A DNA stretch of 64,000 nt, taken from assembly GCF_932274485.2 (NCBI RefSeq), contig NC_065881.2, positions 59,716,702 to 59,780,701 on the forward strand, written 5' to 3'. A program made the translations under genes and the position numbers. The stretch's first letter is position 1; the number at the start of each line of letters is the position of its first letter. The notes beneath the pieces were generated by a model, which had not been told where the DNA came from, did not search any database, and saw nothing but the letters and a program-made list of their open reading frames with translations. The stretch comes from Patella vulgata (Eukaryota; Mollusca; Gastropoda; Patellidae). Positions 1 to 13,352 of the stretch are shown here, in pieces.

Positions 1-1769
1 GTATAACTGGGTTTTTTTTCTGAAAGTCTACGTTCTAGAAGTCACACTTCTATGTTAAAATCAAACCTTGTTGTCTAACGGCATAATTATTTGCGTGCAA
101 TAACCCGGAGAAAAGTATACTTGCGGTCAAATTATAGAAGCCCCCCACCCCCACACCACCGGACCTGATGGATATAAATAGTAAACTTAGGAGTAGGTTT
201 TCACCAAAACAAAACCCTCGTGAGTTTCTGTTGTCGATCGCGCATCATTTATTCTAAAGTCTTACCCAGGTTTCTTTAAATGTATAACGATGCTCTTATT
301 TGAATTGCAAATAATGTGGATCTTATATCAAGTCATGACCCTAAAACAAAACGTCGCTATAAACACAACCATTACTAAAAAGTCGCCTTAAATATGCTAT
401 GTAAGATCCAATCATTGGAACATATTGTGAAATTGTGAATGCTTTGTATTGAGAGAATTCCCCGGAATCTACCTATCCTTTCGTCGAATATTGAAGTGAA
501 ATTGAAATCGGATGTGTGCCATACTATGAGACAGTAACTCTGTAAAAGCAAATAGACATGAGAAGAGAAACCTATATGTATAAGCGATGACTAGTATGCA
601 TATGTAAAAAATAAAAGAATGTTTTAAAACTAAAAATGATTACATTAAATACATTTTGATAGTTATTGAATTTCATGTGTTTCAATTTCCCTGTAATTTC
701 TGGTATGAAATATTAACAAATCACCAGACTGTAATTCTATAAAGGTCAGAACAAATATTAAGAGATTTCAAACGAACATAATGGCGAAAAAAACCGGGTC
801 TTGCAGCTACATCGAACATAGCATTGCCATAGCAGGCCATGACTGTATGTCCAATAACAGTATTTTGAATAGTTGCAGTGTACTCCATAGTACGTTGTGG
901 TTTGACTCAAAAACAGACCTTCTGTGTAGTCTGTGGAGCGTTTACATTGCGAATTTAAATATGTAAGCCGGGGCGATCTTATAGATTGAAAAACACTCAA
1001 AAGTATTCATTATACATTAGGCTACCTATTCAGAAGCAACATTGATTATAAATAATTAGAGGATACAATACAACATGTGACCCAGTGTATATATACATGT
1101 AAATTAGGTCTGCCTTCATATAATACAGTATAATTAACTACGGGTACATACTTTCTGAAACTCGACCCAATGACGCCGTATTTCGATTGAACCAAATAAA
1201 ATTAAACATTATACAACAACCGATTTTTTCTTTAAATCAGTTTTCAAATGTTGATGTTAAATATTGCTTCAAGCTTAATGTTATTCTTAGGGGAATAAGT
1301 AATGAAGGGTTTTTTTTTTATATTGTATTTTCAACTGCAACTATCTCTTCTTGTGCTTTCTTTCAAATCAGATCTTAAATAGATAAAGTCAACATTAAAG
1401 TAATAGAATGCTGTTTACGATCTCATCAACATAATGCTCCGGGTATTTTGAGACAAACATGGGAGTGGTAGTGCTCTTCTTCGAATTCAAACTGCCACCT
1501 GTTCGTTTACATGTACGCAAATGTGCGTATGGGTATGGACCTCGGATTTTCCGTACCATCCGAACAATTAGGCACTGTCCGTGTCAGCCAAACATATTAT
1601 GCCAGTCCTGACATGTAAGAACCGGACTTGAATTAGAAGTTGGGGTATTCTAGTCGAGAGGCCCAAACTCGACCACAGTCCCTAATAGTTATGTATTGTA
1701 TGATACGATAGAAGTTAATTTCTAACAAAATCACATAAACAAACAAAAAATATGAAATCATGGGCGACA
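1..1769. other. Region without a supported gene
   Basis: Apart from the SINE-like fragment at 1470 I see only AT-rich sequence. Short open frames (for example 781-966) show no domain. Confidence 0.6.
1470..1610 (-). mobile_element. Worn SINE S2-like fragment
   Basis: 'GGGTATGGACCTCGGATTTT' and 'CCGTACCATCCGAACAATTA' resemble the reversed S2 middle ('GGACCTC..TTTTTGTCCCATCC'). Confidence 0.4.
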
Positions 1770-2292
1770 TTAAAGATACATTATGGGAGAATTTTATAGA
1801 GAGCTGGCCATTCTTGCTATAACAGTTCAAAAGTAGATGATGAAAGAAAAATATATTGAAAAATTCAGTCAAATTACTTTATTCTGAACATAGTTATCAT
1901 CGTTGTAATATTTGACTAAAAATGGTAGCGAAATGCGTCTTCACCTTTACCGATCGTTTGATTGACAGGCGTTAACTCCACCTACATATCTCGATTATCA
2001 AGTAAAGTTTTCAATGGCAAACGGAAACGCTTTACAGCAGCCTCGCTAAGTACACTCTATCATTTAGCCTCGATCTAACTGACGTATTTTCATCAGGTTA
2101 CCCCTTATTTGATTTAATCAATTAGTGAAACCCTATTTAAATCCGAGCTGTAGCCGAGCCACCCGTGGGTCTACAGAGTTGGTTTTGGTCTTGTTGTTTA
2201 AATAAAGATCTAATTTATAATTTCTATAACATCTGAAGCCTAAATTAAGACTTGCAATAATCAGATTTAGCTCTTGCATAATGCATGTTTAA
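1770..2292 (+). mobile_element. TTAA-type MITE family B, copy 1
   Basis: Begins TTAAAGATACATTATGGGAG and ends CTTGCATAATGCATGTTTAA, so the ends are inverted repeats bounded by TTAA. The middle is diverged from other copies. It has no coding capacity. Confidence 0.75.
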
Positions 2293-4249
2293 GTGGAAAA
2301 AATACTCACAATTCATTAAATTTCCGCCCTTCTTTGAATAAAACTTTACATCATGACGTGACATATTTATTGAGAGTCTATATATACATATATGTATATA
2401 TAAAAGCCAATATGTCAGAAAACGCCCTGTTAGTCGTCATAATGTGGTGGATATTGAAGATTTATTATCGATCGATGTATACTTGACAGGATTTAATTAA
2501 ATAACTATATCATATCCTATATATAGCTTATCCTGTTAAGCAAAGATTAACTTCGGCATGACAATAAAATCTGATACGCCCAAAATACAACTCTATGGGT
2601 GTTTTGTATTATACGGGTAAATATGTATAATGTATAACAATAAGTATATAGCTATAATCGGATAATAACATTCCAACATGTATCCATGCTCAGTGAAGCT
2701 ATTTAACGAATGGATAAAATCATTTTCTGGACACATTATTAAAATTTCACTGTCAAAACAACTATAAACGTAAACGTGTGTGTATATTTATTTGTGTGTC
2801 ATTCATAGGTTTGGTATATATCATGGCTTGTACCCAGTTATGTGAGCATGGAAGACAATTTAAATATGTAAAAACGGATGAAATATACTTTTTGTTCAAA
2901 TTAAGTACACCGAGTTAACAGCGATAATTTCAAATTTCAAAACACTTTCTTTTTATATTTTGATTTAACACTTTGATTTGATGCCCCCCCCCCCCCACAA
3001 CACACAGGATCACGGCTTCCTCTACCCCCTTCTCTGCATGAAACGAATTGTTGATAACTCCGGGTCATCGAAAGTAGGTAAACTTTGATCGTGCCAAATT
3101 AATCATTCAATTTCGTTTGTAATCTCAAATGTGATATGGTAACACACACAGTTCCATGATTTGCTTTTGTCATATTTGTTACTTTCTTTCAAAATATTTA
3201 TGAATATGGAATATAGAATTTGAGAAACTTAATGCTATTAGATGCATTATATAATTAACACCTATTTATCTTCTCAAAATAAGACAAATTAGGAACACAT
3301 TATAAAACTACGCTCAACACGTTTCATCACCAACATTAAATAAATCAATTAAGCTCCGGTTTGATAACACTAATGGTTTACCCAAAACAAATATGTCCTT
3401 ATAGGATATTCCGCAAACTTCATTTTTTATCACGATTTGTATTTTAGAAAAGACGTAAATTCTATTTTTAAATCAGAAGGACCCATTTCCGGAATCCATT
3501 CAACATACACTGTAAAAAATAAATCTGTAAAAAAAAAAAAAAAACAGAAAAAATTTTGGCAGCAGATTTACCAGAATTTTTTTCTTTTTTTTTTTATTAT
3601 ATAAATGAAAATTCTTGTTTAGCCACAGCAGCAAAAATACAGAACAAAATGGGATAAATCTGCTACCAGAATCTTTTCTGTTCTTTAACATAATTATTTT
3701 GGTCAAATATAAAACAGAATCATCTTCTGTAAAAAATAATTTATTTTGTTAAATGCCATGTATCAGATATGAATTTATGTCATGGAGTATCATATCAGCA
3801 AAATTTTGCGAAAGCAGTGGGGATATCTGTTTATGGCTTACTATGTCAACAGCACACAGGGCCCCAGTTGTTCGTCCAAGGAGAATAAATTCCAACCTGC
3901 ACCATTGACAAGGAAGGACAAGTTGAAAAACAAGCCAGTGAAGCTTTCTTGGCCAATATTTAATAGCCTAGCTTCATATTCTCTAGGTCATTGTGCCTGA
4001 CACATTAATATTTTTTACATTGTCGATTCAGATATACATTTGCTTGGCCGCCATAATGAATTGATCGCATATTCCAAATATAAAAATGCAGCAAACTAAA
4101 CAGACAGTGCAACGACTGTATCTTTAAATCCAAGAACAGTCACGGTTCATTTGTCTTCACATATACCTATTATTAGGAAGATCAACCCTCATATCTTGTT
4201 GTTGAGTTCCCTCTATTATTTATTCTTGGGGGCGAGGGGGGGAGGCGGG
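2293..4249. other. Region without a supported gene
   Basis: AT-rich, with a C-run at about 2984-2996 and A/T homopolymers at 3529-3600; the motif 'CAGATTTACCAGAAT' recurs nearby. No gene seen. Confidence 0.6.
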
Positions 4250-4507
4250 AGGGGGTATCCGAATGGTTAACGCGTGAGCGCTATATCATAAGGTCTATCA
4301 TTGAGTCAACTGGCGTGGTTTCGATTCCCCGGTTGTACGTGACAAGGTGTAAGGTCGCCTGTCCAACTTCGTGGGTTTTTCCGGGTCCTCCGGTTTCCTC
4401 CCATTGCTAAAGACCCTACGCGCAAGCGAATTATTAAAATATAATTGAACCATGTGTTAGGGCCGAAATGACCTAGTCTGTGTGCTTAATCCTCTCTCTC
4501 TCTCTCT
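4250..4507 (+). mobile_element. tRNA-derived SINE family S1, full copy
   Basis: tRNA-like head with B-box GGTTTCGATTCCC, body 'GTCCTCCGGTTTCCTCCCA', 'AAATTGAACCATGTGTTAG', 'AAATGACCTAG' and a CT-rich tail. Family reference in this window. Confidence 0.8.
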
Positions 4508-5419
4508 TGCATCAACACACATTCAAACATTCACCGCTAAAGTCTGCAATGCGCATGCGTTAACTTTTCCCAACAGTATAACTATGTGAAATAACATAAC
4601 ATTCTGGAATATTACAGGTCTTTTGATTAATAATACAATTTATATTGTTATTGAAAAGATTCTATCAGTTAATATACTGAAAAGTATGTTAATATACCGA
4701 AGTTTCAGAAATGCAACTAAACCAACAGGTTTTTTGGTAAAAGTACTAGTTAATTATCTCAAATAACAGATATTTCTGTGATAATACGGATAATTTCCTT
4801 CAAATAACAAAAACTAGGGATTTAAAAAAAAACCCCAGATATTTTTATGTACACAAAAAGCACATCAATAACTACTTACCTAAAAAAAACTGCCTGCTTT
4901 CTATCGCAAAAATATATTGCCCTAACGACGATATAATGGAACACTAAAGTTGTTTGGTTTCTTTCTTTTCGAATAATTTTAAAAAAAAATTCTTAGAAAA
5001 TAGTACGTTCAATGCCTGCGTGGTATTCAATATATTACAGGTAAACTATATAGCCTGAATGCTTCAATACAGCTAATCATGGATTAGCTGATTCAAATAT
5101 TAGAACCCCTATAGTTTCCTTTAGTTAATTATAAATGAACTGTTCCTTATTAAATATTAATAATGTTTAGCGGTGTATAACAGTGGCTTAATTATTAACA
5201 TATTCACGTGTATAAACATTATACCTACATCGGGAAATCCTTATTGTTAGTTATCAGGTAATTCCCCACTTAAATCTACATTCACTTACCAAACTGATTG
5301 ATTCCGCATGTACAGGGTGATTAACAATACGTCGAGTAATAATCAATGACCTGCTAAGACTAGAGATTATATACTGTATAGAAATTGTTATTACTTTTGT
5401 ATAACCAGTAATATGAATT

Positions 5420-5805
5420 TTAAAAGGGCCTTATGTAAGAATTAAAAAAAGGGCTGAACGTTCTTGCTATAATAGTTCAAAAATACATAATGAAAAATGA
5501 ATATTTTGAAAACATCAATCAAATTACTTCATTCTGAGCGAATTGTTTGAGGGTTTGACAAGAAATAGCCGATTGTCACGTAACACTGTCGCGTGATCAA
5601 CCAATCCTTTTATTCAGTTACGTCCATTTTAACGTTAACCGATTATATGGCGCAGATGGTATAATCCATTCAATATCTAAGCCACCCGATAGCCTGGCGA
5701 GTTAATTATGTGCTAGCCGTGTGAATAAATGTCATATAACATTTGAAACCAAAAGAAAGACCTGCTATCAACAGATTTGGCTCCTACATAATGCACCTTC
5801 AAATT
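5420..5805 (+). mobile_element. MITE family B, copy 2 (worn)
   Basis: Shares 'TTCTTGCTATAATAGTTCAAAAATA' type sequence, 'AAGAAAGACCTGC' and 'CATAATGCA' with other copies. The left end keeps TTAA; the right end has decayed. Confidence 0.6.
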
Positions 5806-6779
5806 AATTACTCTATAATATTGCAGGTCCACATTTTACTACAATTTAAACTCAGCCTACACCTGAACTTAAAATGCTTCCGCTGAACATTCTTTGAAAT
5901 TGGAATAGGTGTTAAATCAAAAAGACATGGGTCTGATAACAAAATCTGTTTACTAAGACAGTGTTACTTCAAACAAAAAAAAAATGTTTTTAAATATTTG
6001 TGTTAGCTTGTGGTGTTAATTTTATCATAAAGAAACATGGGAATGTTAAGTCGTGACACATGAAATTAAAGTCGTGTTTAAAACATCTGTTTAATATAAA
6101 TACAATCATAACTTTTTACTATATAAATATATTATTTTAAGTACATGTACACCTTAAACCTTTTTTTCTCGATACTTAAAGGATAATACCCATCAAACAA
6201 TACACCTACAAACAATTCTTCTAATAAATCTTATAATAATATACAATATATTATCATGGAGGCAGTGTCAATAGAGATGGCGACATTGAGAGAACAGGTA
6301 TAACGGACCATGTTCTAACAAAGGCACTATAATAAAGTGGACGTCTACTACAAGTCTTTTTTTTTTTTTTTATTTTTTTTTTTTTTTATGTATACCAGGG
6401 ATTTTTGGACCACAGTGAAATTTACATAACAATCCTCCCTCAACAAATATTACACTGTTTGTAAAAGATTTAGTAAACTGAAAACATTATCAACATGGAA
6501 TTATCTATAGTGACACAATAAATCCACTTTAAGCTGTTTAGTATTTGTGTTTATTTTCTTCAGAAATCTATAACTGAACTATTGAACTACAGTGTAATGG
6601 TCATAGTTTTATTTCATCTTATATATTATTATCAATTCATAGGCCTACTTCTCGTAGTGATTTATCTCTGGAGCCGCGGTGCCCGGTTATGGCGCAGGGG
6701 TGTGGTGACCCATGATTTTGCATGGGGAACAAGATTCCGTCCAGTCCTCCAAAAACAATATTTATATATGTGTGTGTGT

Positions 6780-6802
6780 GGGGGTGGGGGGTGGGGGGTG
6801 GG
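6780..6802 (+). other. Canonical G-quadruplex motif
   Basis: Four G-runs of 5, 6, 6 and 3 separated by single T, following a (GT)n tract. Confidence 0.75.
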
Positions 6803-7029
6803 TTCCTTCTCAGTGCCGCCGAGAAATATCGGGTTTTGTGGAACATGCTAGAGTCGACTTGTAGCATATCTGACCCACCGTATATATATATGTTTGACAG
6901 TGGTTAAGCATTATGATTATGATTATAATGTTGAAAGCCGCATTGAAACCGCGTGAATTTTTGGCAAAAACACATTTGGGGGGGGGGGGCGCAAAAATTC
7001 AAAACCATAACGCCATTGCCCCCCCCCCC

Positions 7030-7180
7030 CTCACTAACCAGGAAGTCCTGGGTTCGATCTCCGCACTGTTCCCCTTGTAAAATGTGCAGAGCGGAAGGCC
7101 TGGCAATGGTAAGCGTCTAGTGTGAAATTCGCATGCTATTGTCCAATGTCTCATGACTTGCTTCATCAAATGACAACAAT
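7030..7180 (+). mobile_element. Worn SINE S2-like head
   Basis: 'CTCACTAACCAGGAAGTCCT' and B-box-like 'GGGTTCGATCTCCG', then 'GCGGAAGGCCTGGCAATGG'. Confidence 0.45.
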
Positions 7181-10100
7181 TTCATACAGTAATGCTAGTC
7201 AAATATTTTTCTATATGGGAATTACTTTATGCACTATTATTTTAATTGAGAGTGTACTGAAAATGTATTGCTACTGACGCCTTCTGTACATATTTCCAGT
7301 TCTATTTAACTAATTACTTTGCCTTGAACTGACGACATGATACACAAAAATATACGAAAAATGTCAAGAAGTAATAAGTGTTTGTTGAGGACAAATTACT
7401 GGCAAATGTCTTGAGACTATTACATCAACCACTGTGTAAAACACAGCTGAACTTGGGTTACATCACAACAATAAACTCTTCTAGACTTTTGATAAACAAA
7501 AGGTACGGTAAACATTCCTCCTTAATTACTCTGTTTCTGTGAAATTACAGCCTATTGTAAGTAATATAACAGTCGAGTGAATAAAGATCTCATCAACATC
7601 ACTGGTCGAGACTAAACATCCATGTATTTTAACTACAAACTATAATACCCAAGCTACAAAGTGACAAGACCAAAAATACGATCCCATGCAGCTGCGGTTT
7701 CCGATTTTAAAAAATTCACCCCTGTGTCACTGAAATCTATAATTCTGCAGGCCAGTATAACTGTAGGCCTACCCATCTTAAATTTGGATGTTTTGTCAAA
7801 GTCCGGGAATCATTATTTACACAAAAAAGCGGTTTCTAATGTGGGATGTTTTATTGTGAGTGTGGTTCGTGGTTAGGGTAACATTGCAAAAGATAAACAC
7901 ATTTTTTGCAGCTAATACAATACTCAATTGCCAGGAGAGCAGGGTAATCTTTTTGTAAGATTATTGTTACTAGTTTGAGTTAAATGGGACCATTTTCCGA
8001 AAAAAAAAGATTCAACCAGAAGCTCCATTCGGGACACCCATGTTTAAGATATATTAAAGTTGTCAAATGGTATCACAATTTGAAGTCAAGTCTAAAAATA
8101 TTGTTGACGGTAGCCATAAGTCCTAGTTTGTCGATCGGCAGTTTTTTTTAAAACAAAAACATGAAAATCGAAGATGACTGACAAACATAATACGTGTTGT
8201 TGCTAAAACACTATAGTTGAAATTGCTTGTGCCTTGAAGCGTTGAATTTGCTTCATGCTAATTTTCTATAGACAAGAAAGAGAAAACAAGACGTACATGT
8301 ATTTCGTAAACAAAAAATTAAGGGTATTTGTATTTACCTTGGTTTTGCTTTGGACGACTTTTCAGATGCTTACAAATCCCTCTCTTCACTTTTTACCAAC
8401 TATGAGCTTAATCCATTTTAGAGCAGCCTGGGTTGAACGGCTTAACTTCAACCTAAACAACTGAATGTACTGTTGTCAAAAATCATATGGACCTACAACG
8501 TTTACACTCGAGTGGTTGCTCTGGGATCACAAAAACACACTTGGTATAGCAGACGTATGTAACGTTCGATTATCCCGATTGTCCTTTCAGCGCGTGAGCA
8601 CTGGTATCATTCTCAAACGTACGTCCCTGTTTGTTACCCTCTGCTGGCTCGTAGCTAACTGCTTCTCGTCCTCACATGACACATTACACACATATTTCTG
8701 AAAGTTTAATGAGAGAGAAATGTATTAACCTAATCGATGTCTGGAGGACTACTTTTCCTCCATCGGAATAATTCAGATATTTATTGTCACTTTATACAGG
8801 TAAAAAAAGAGGTCAATAACGAATGTCAACAGAATAACAATGGAGACACCGGTTCTTTGGTATGCCTTACCTGTAAATGAAATTACTAATCTATCATGTA
8901 AATTCAATGACTGACTTACACGTATATTGTCGTATAGTGTTTTTAGCTGGAATATTAAAGTCAGTCGCACCGTTTTCTAAATAAGAGATGACCGTGGATA
9001 GGTATTAACCAGAACCCTCATTTCGATTTTTCGGTTATCCACCACCAATGCCCGATGATCACATTACAATTTACCTTACCTTTCTAGAAGTGTAAAGCTT
9101 CCATACAAATAAATATAAATCGATATTAGTAGACTGATGATTCAGATAACAATAAACAATAAAACTGTGTTGATCCAAGTGTCAGACTCATCCATGTACA
9201 CAATTTCATCAATATGCTATTGTAATTTAGAAATAAGACACCATCATATAATACATGAATATCGAATAAAAACTGGAACATTTGCGAATGTATAGTGAAC
9301 ATATATTATGTTGAAACTAATGAGACTGTCTTCTATTTATAGTAAGTAATCCATACCTATTGTGAAGAGTGTAATTTATATGTGTATAATCACCTCTAAA
9401 AAATCTATATTCTACGAGCTAATTACAAAGTAACAATATCAAAGGAATATTTTGAATTTGTTTTACTTTTTTTTCCACTTTTATAAAAGAAATATTTAAG
9501 AGTATTTTGAATTTGTTTTACGATATTATTTTCTTAAATTTTTATTTTGTTTGTCTTTAACATTTTGTTTGATTTTATCACCTTACTTCTTCTTTAAAAT
9601 AGATTTTTTTTATTTTTACAACACCACATTTAAACAGAATTTATGAAAGTTCCCATTGATATTCTTGAGATAATGCTGTAATTCTCATGTGGCATCCATG
9701 GGTCACCATACAAAAGTCCATTATTCAACATAAAAGGAGAGGTCATTCATTTCGGTACTCGAATAACAATTTGGTTTTTCATTTTTGACAAAAAAGGTTT
9801 GAAAAATCCCACCCAGTTCAACGCAAATATAATCAAAACTCAAGAGGCTAATAAATACTCCTCGGCGAGATGGTAAATTCGCAAGAGTTATTTATTTCAA
9901 CATTAGAACATTTCAACAAAAAATCCTTCGCAATTAAATATTTGAAGATCACAAATTTCTCAACAGGTGTAGAATGAAGTTTTCTCTCTTACAAATAAAC
10001 GACCAATGTTAATTTCAATACCCTACAAAATAATATCTGACCCTGTTTATTTCATGTTTAAACTAAGATGTATATCTATGTAGATAAATACCCCTTTGAG

Positions 10101-10404
10101 AAAAAAACAACAAACACTCTTATTGTTACAAAAATCGTAATTAAAGAACTTCAGTGTGGTATATGATTCTAATCAAATACAATAATGTTATGTGCGAGAA
10201 TTCATGCCAGACCGACTTTATCCCTACTTATATTAATTCAAACCATCATCGTCGGCTGCCAATTTTGATTAGGAAAATGGTCAAATTCCGTTACAGGTTC
10301 AATCTTCTTCCCCAGTTGCATAATTTTATTTTCAAACTATGTGGATTATAAACACAGTAAGTAAAATATCCATACCAATAGTATCATGGAAATTAAATAC
10401 ATGC

Positions 10405-10550
10405 ATGGGTTTAGCGTCCTACTTTTCTGCACCAACCGGGATAATGAAGATGGGCATATCCATGCAGTTTACTATAGGGGGATTGTTCCGAGCAGTGGTG
10501 GGTTTACCTTCCACCCGAACGATTGGACACACATGCCACATTTAAGCACT
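10405..10550 (-). mobile_element. SINE S2 fragment
   Basis: 'GCGTCCTACTTTTCTGCACC' and 'GGGATAATGAAGATGGGCAT' match the reversed S2 tail. Confidence 0.6.
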
Positions 10551-10606
10551 AAACGGTAGACCTAATAAAAGACCAACATTTGTATTGAGTTTTAAGTATC
10601 GTATAT

Positions 10607-12916
10607 TTAAAGATACATTATGGGAGATTAGATAAAGAGCTAGCAGTTCTCACTGTAATAGTTAACAACTAGATAATGTAAAGTCAATTTGCTGAAAATT
10701 TCAGTCAAATTGATCCACGCTGAACCGAGAATTTAGCGATTGAATTTTAAGCCTAGCCTTGGTCATCATTACTTAAGTCGGTACGATAAAAACATAGTCT
10801 CGATTATCCATTTTTATACGCCCACATTGAAATGTGGACGTATATTGCCGTCGCCCCCGTCCGTCCGTCTGTCGGTCCGGACGTCCGTCCTTCCGTCCAT
10901 CCATCGTCCACAATTTCTTGTGAACGGTCCACAATTTCTTGTGAACGCTCTAATGCCAAAAGTTATCATCCGATCTTTCTGAAATTTACATGCATTATTT
11001 AAATTAGTGAAACGAAGAAGCCTATTGATTTTCGACAATTTCCGTTTATTACGTCTAGAGTTATGGCCCTTGCTTCACTTTATTGATCCTTGTGAACGCT
11101 CTCACGTCAAAAGTTATCATCCGATCTTTCTGAAAATTATATGCATTATTTAGATTGCTCAAACGAAGAAGCCTATTGAATTTCAGCAATTCCCGTTTAT
11201 TACGTCTAGAGTTATGGCTATTGTTTCATTTTATTGATCCTTGTGAACGCTCTAACACCAAAAGTTATCATCCGATCTTTCTGAAATTTATATGCATTAT
11301 TTAGGTTACTGAAACAAAGAAGGCTATTTAATTTCGGCAATTTCTGTTTATTACGTCTAAGAGTTATGGCCCTTGTTTCACTTTATTGATCCTTGTGAAA
11401 GCTCTCACGTCAAAAGTTATCATCCGATCTTTCTGAAATTTATTTGCATTACTTAGGTTACTGAAACGAAGAAGGCTATTGAATTTCGGCAATTTCCGTA
11501 GATTACGTCTAAGAGTTATGGCCCTTGTTTCACTTTATTGATCCTTGTGAAAGCTCTCACGTCAAAAGTTATCATCCGATCTTTCTGAAATTTATATGCA
11601 TTATTTAGATTGCTGAAACGAAGAAGCCTATTGAATTTCAGCAATTCCCGTTTATTACGTCTAGAGTTATGACCCTTGTTTCACTTTATTGATCCTTGAG
11701 AACGCTCTCACGTCAAAAGTTATCATCCGATCTTTCTGAAATTTATATGCATTATTTAGATTGCTGAAACGAAGAAGCCTATTGAATTTCAGCAATTCCC
11801 GTTTATTATGTCTAGAGTTATGGCCCTTGTTTCACTTTATTGATCCTTGTGAACGCTCTAACGTCAAAAGTTATCATCCGATCTTTGTGAAATTTATATG
11901 CATTATTATGGTTACTGAAACGAAGAAGCCTATGGAATTTCAGCAATTTCCGTTTATTACGTCTAGAGTTATGGCCCTTGTTTCACTTTATTGATCCTTG
12001 TGAACGCTCCAACGCCAAAAGTTATCATTCGATCTTTGCGAAATTTATATGCATTATTTAGATTAGTGAAACGGAGAATCCTATTGAATTTCAGCAATTT
12101 CCGTTTATTACGTCTAGAGTTATGGCCCTTGTTTCACTTTATTGATCCTTGTGAACGCTCTAACGCAAAAAGTTATCACCTGATCTTTGTGAAATTTATA
12201 TGCATGATTTAAATTAGTGAAACGAAAAAGCCTATTGAATTTCAGCAATTTACAATAATTACTTCTAGAGTTATTGCTCTTATTTCACTTTGTTAAACCT
12301 TGTTAATGCTCGATTGATAATCCGATATGTATGAAATTTATATGCATCATTTAAATTTGTGAAACAGGTCTATTGAATTTCAGCAATTTCCGTCAATAAT
12401 TTCTAGAGTTATGGCGATTGTGAACGTTTGAATGACAAATGTGATCTGTATGAAATTTGTATGCATTATTTAAATTAGTAAAACGAAAAAGCCTGTCAAA
12501 TTTCAACAATTTCTGTAGATTACTTCCAGAGATGAGACCCTTGTTTCAGTTTGTAGAACCTTGTAAACCCTAAAACGACAAAATTTATAATCTGGTCTGT
12601 ATGGAACTGTCTTGTAAAGGCTCCCAATTACCACAAAGGAATAAATATGCGACAACCCTTGACGACCACCCGGACGATTTAGCTGCTGTGGGCGTATGTT
12701 TTGTTGCCTGGCAACCTATCTTTGATTTAATCATCAACGACCGTTGGGCAGCAGATCGGATTCCAATCCGGCGAATATCGCAGGCTAGCGATGACATAGA
12801 GAGTTTATTATGGTCTAGATAGGTTAATTAATATCTAATTAATAAATTAGATAATATTTCAGGACTAAAGAAAGACCTGCAATGGGCAGGTTTAGTTCTT
12901 GCATAATGTATGTTTA
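10607..12916 (+). mobile_element. MITE family B, copy 3, split by a tandem-array element
   Basis: The left half (10607-10813) and right half (about 12721-12916) match the intact copy at 22577-22983 on either side of 'TCGATTATCCATTT'. Between them sits the 1.9-kb element at 10814-12720. Both outer ends keep TTAA and the inverted repeats. Confidence 0.75.
10814..12720 (+). mobile_element. Composite element D1: terminal hairpins around a 151-bp tandem array
   Basis: The left end is the hairpin ATACGCCCACATT-GA-AATGTGGACGTAT followed by a CCGTCCGTC-rich stretch. The core is about nine good and three decayed units of 151-152 bp; the motif AGTTATCATCCGATC starts at 10961, 11112, 11263, 11415, 11567, 11718, 11869, 12020 and 12171. 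The right end is GTGGGCGTATG followed by the hairpin GTTGCC-T-GGCAAC. No transposase is seen, so it is non-autonomous. Such arrays with fixed ends resemble molluscan 'pearl'/Helitron-derived elements, but the class is unproven. Confidence 0.8.
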
Positions 12917-12967
12917 AGCTACAAAGATAATTGTCAAAATCAAAATATCTATTTTTGTAATCCTAAA

Positions 12968-13352
12968 TTAAACATACATTATGCAAGAGCTAAATCTGCC
13001 TATTGCAGGACTTTTCTTTAGGCCTGAAATGTTATCTGAATTATTAATTAGACATTAATTAACTAATCCAGACCATAATCAACTCTCAATGTCATCGCTA
13101 GTCTGCGATATTTAGCGGATTGGAATACATTTTCAGAAAAATAATTAATACGTAAAAATCGACAATCGAGAGTTTGTTTTTTATAATAATGATGATGATC
13201 GAGGCTTGCCTAAAATTCAAAAGCTAATATCTCGGTTCACAGTGGAGCAATTGGACGGAAATTTTCAGCATATTTTATTTACTTTATGTATTTTTTAACT
13301 ATTATAGCGAGAACTGTCAACTCTTATCTAGTCTCCCATAATGCCCCTTTAA
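12968..13352 (-). mobile_element. MITE family B, copy 4
   Basis: Begins TTAAACATACATTATGCAAG and ends CTCCCATAATGCCCCTTTAA on the plus strand. It lies tail-to-tail with copy 3, separated by about 50 bp. Confidence 0.75.

Larger units (their letters stand above)
5806..10404. other. Region without a supported gene
   Basis: Holds T-runs (6357-6390), the G-quadruplex motif, a G12/C12 pair (6978-6989, 7019-7030), a worn SINE and a GC-richer patch at 8480-8690 with open frames but no recognisable protein. The rest is AT-rich and featureless. Confidence 0.55.

Noticed and set aside
8255-8701. Two consecutive open frames in a GC-richer patch
   Set aside because: No domain, no plausible splice pairing and no homology that I recognise; kept only as a note on composition.
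11761-12212. Plus-strand open frames of about 75 codons with shared peptides
   Set aside because: They follow the 151-bp units of element D1.
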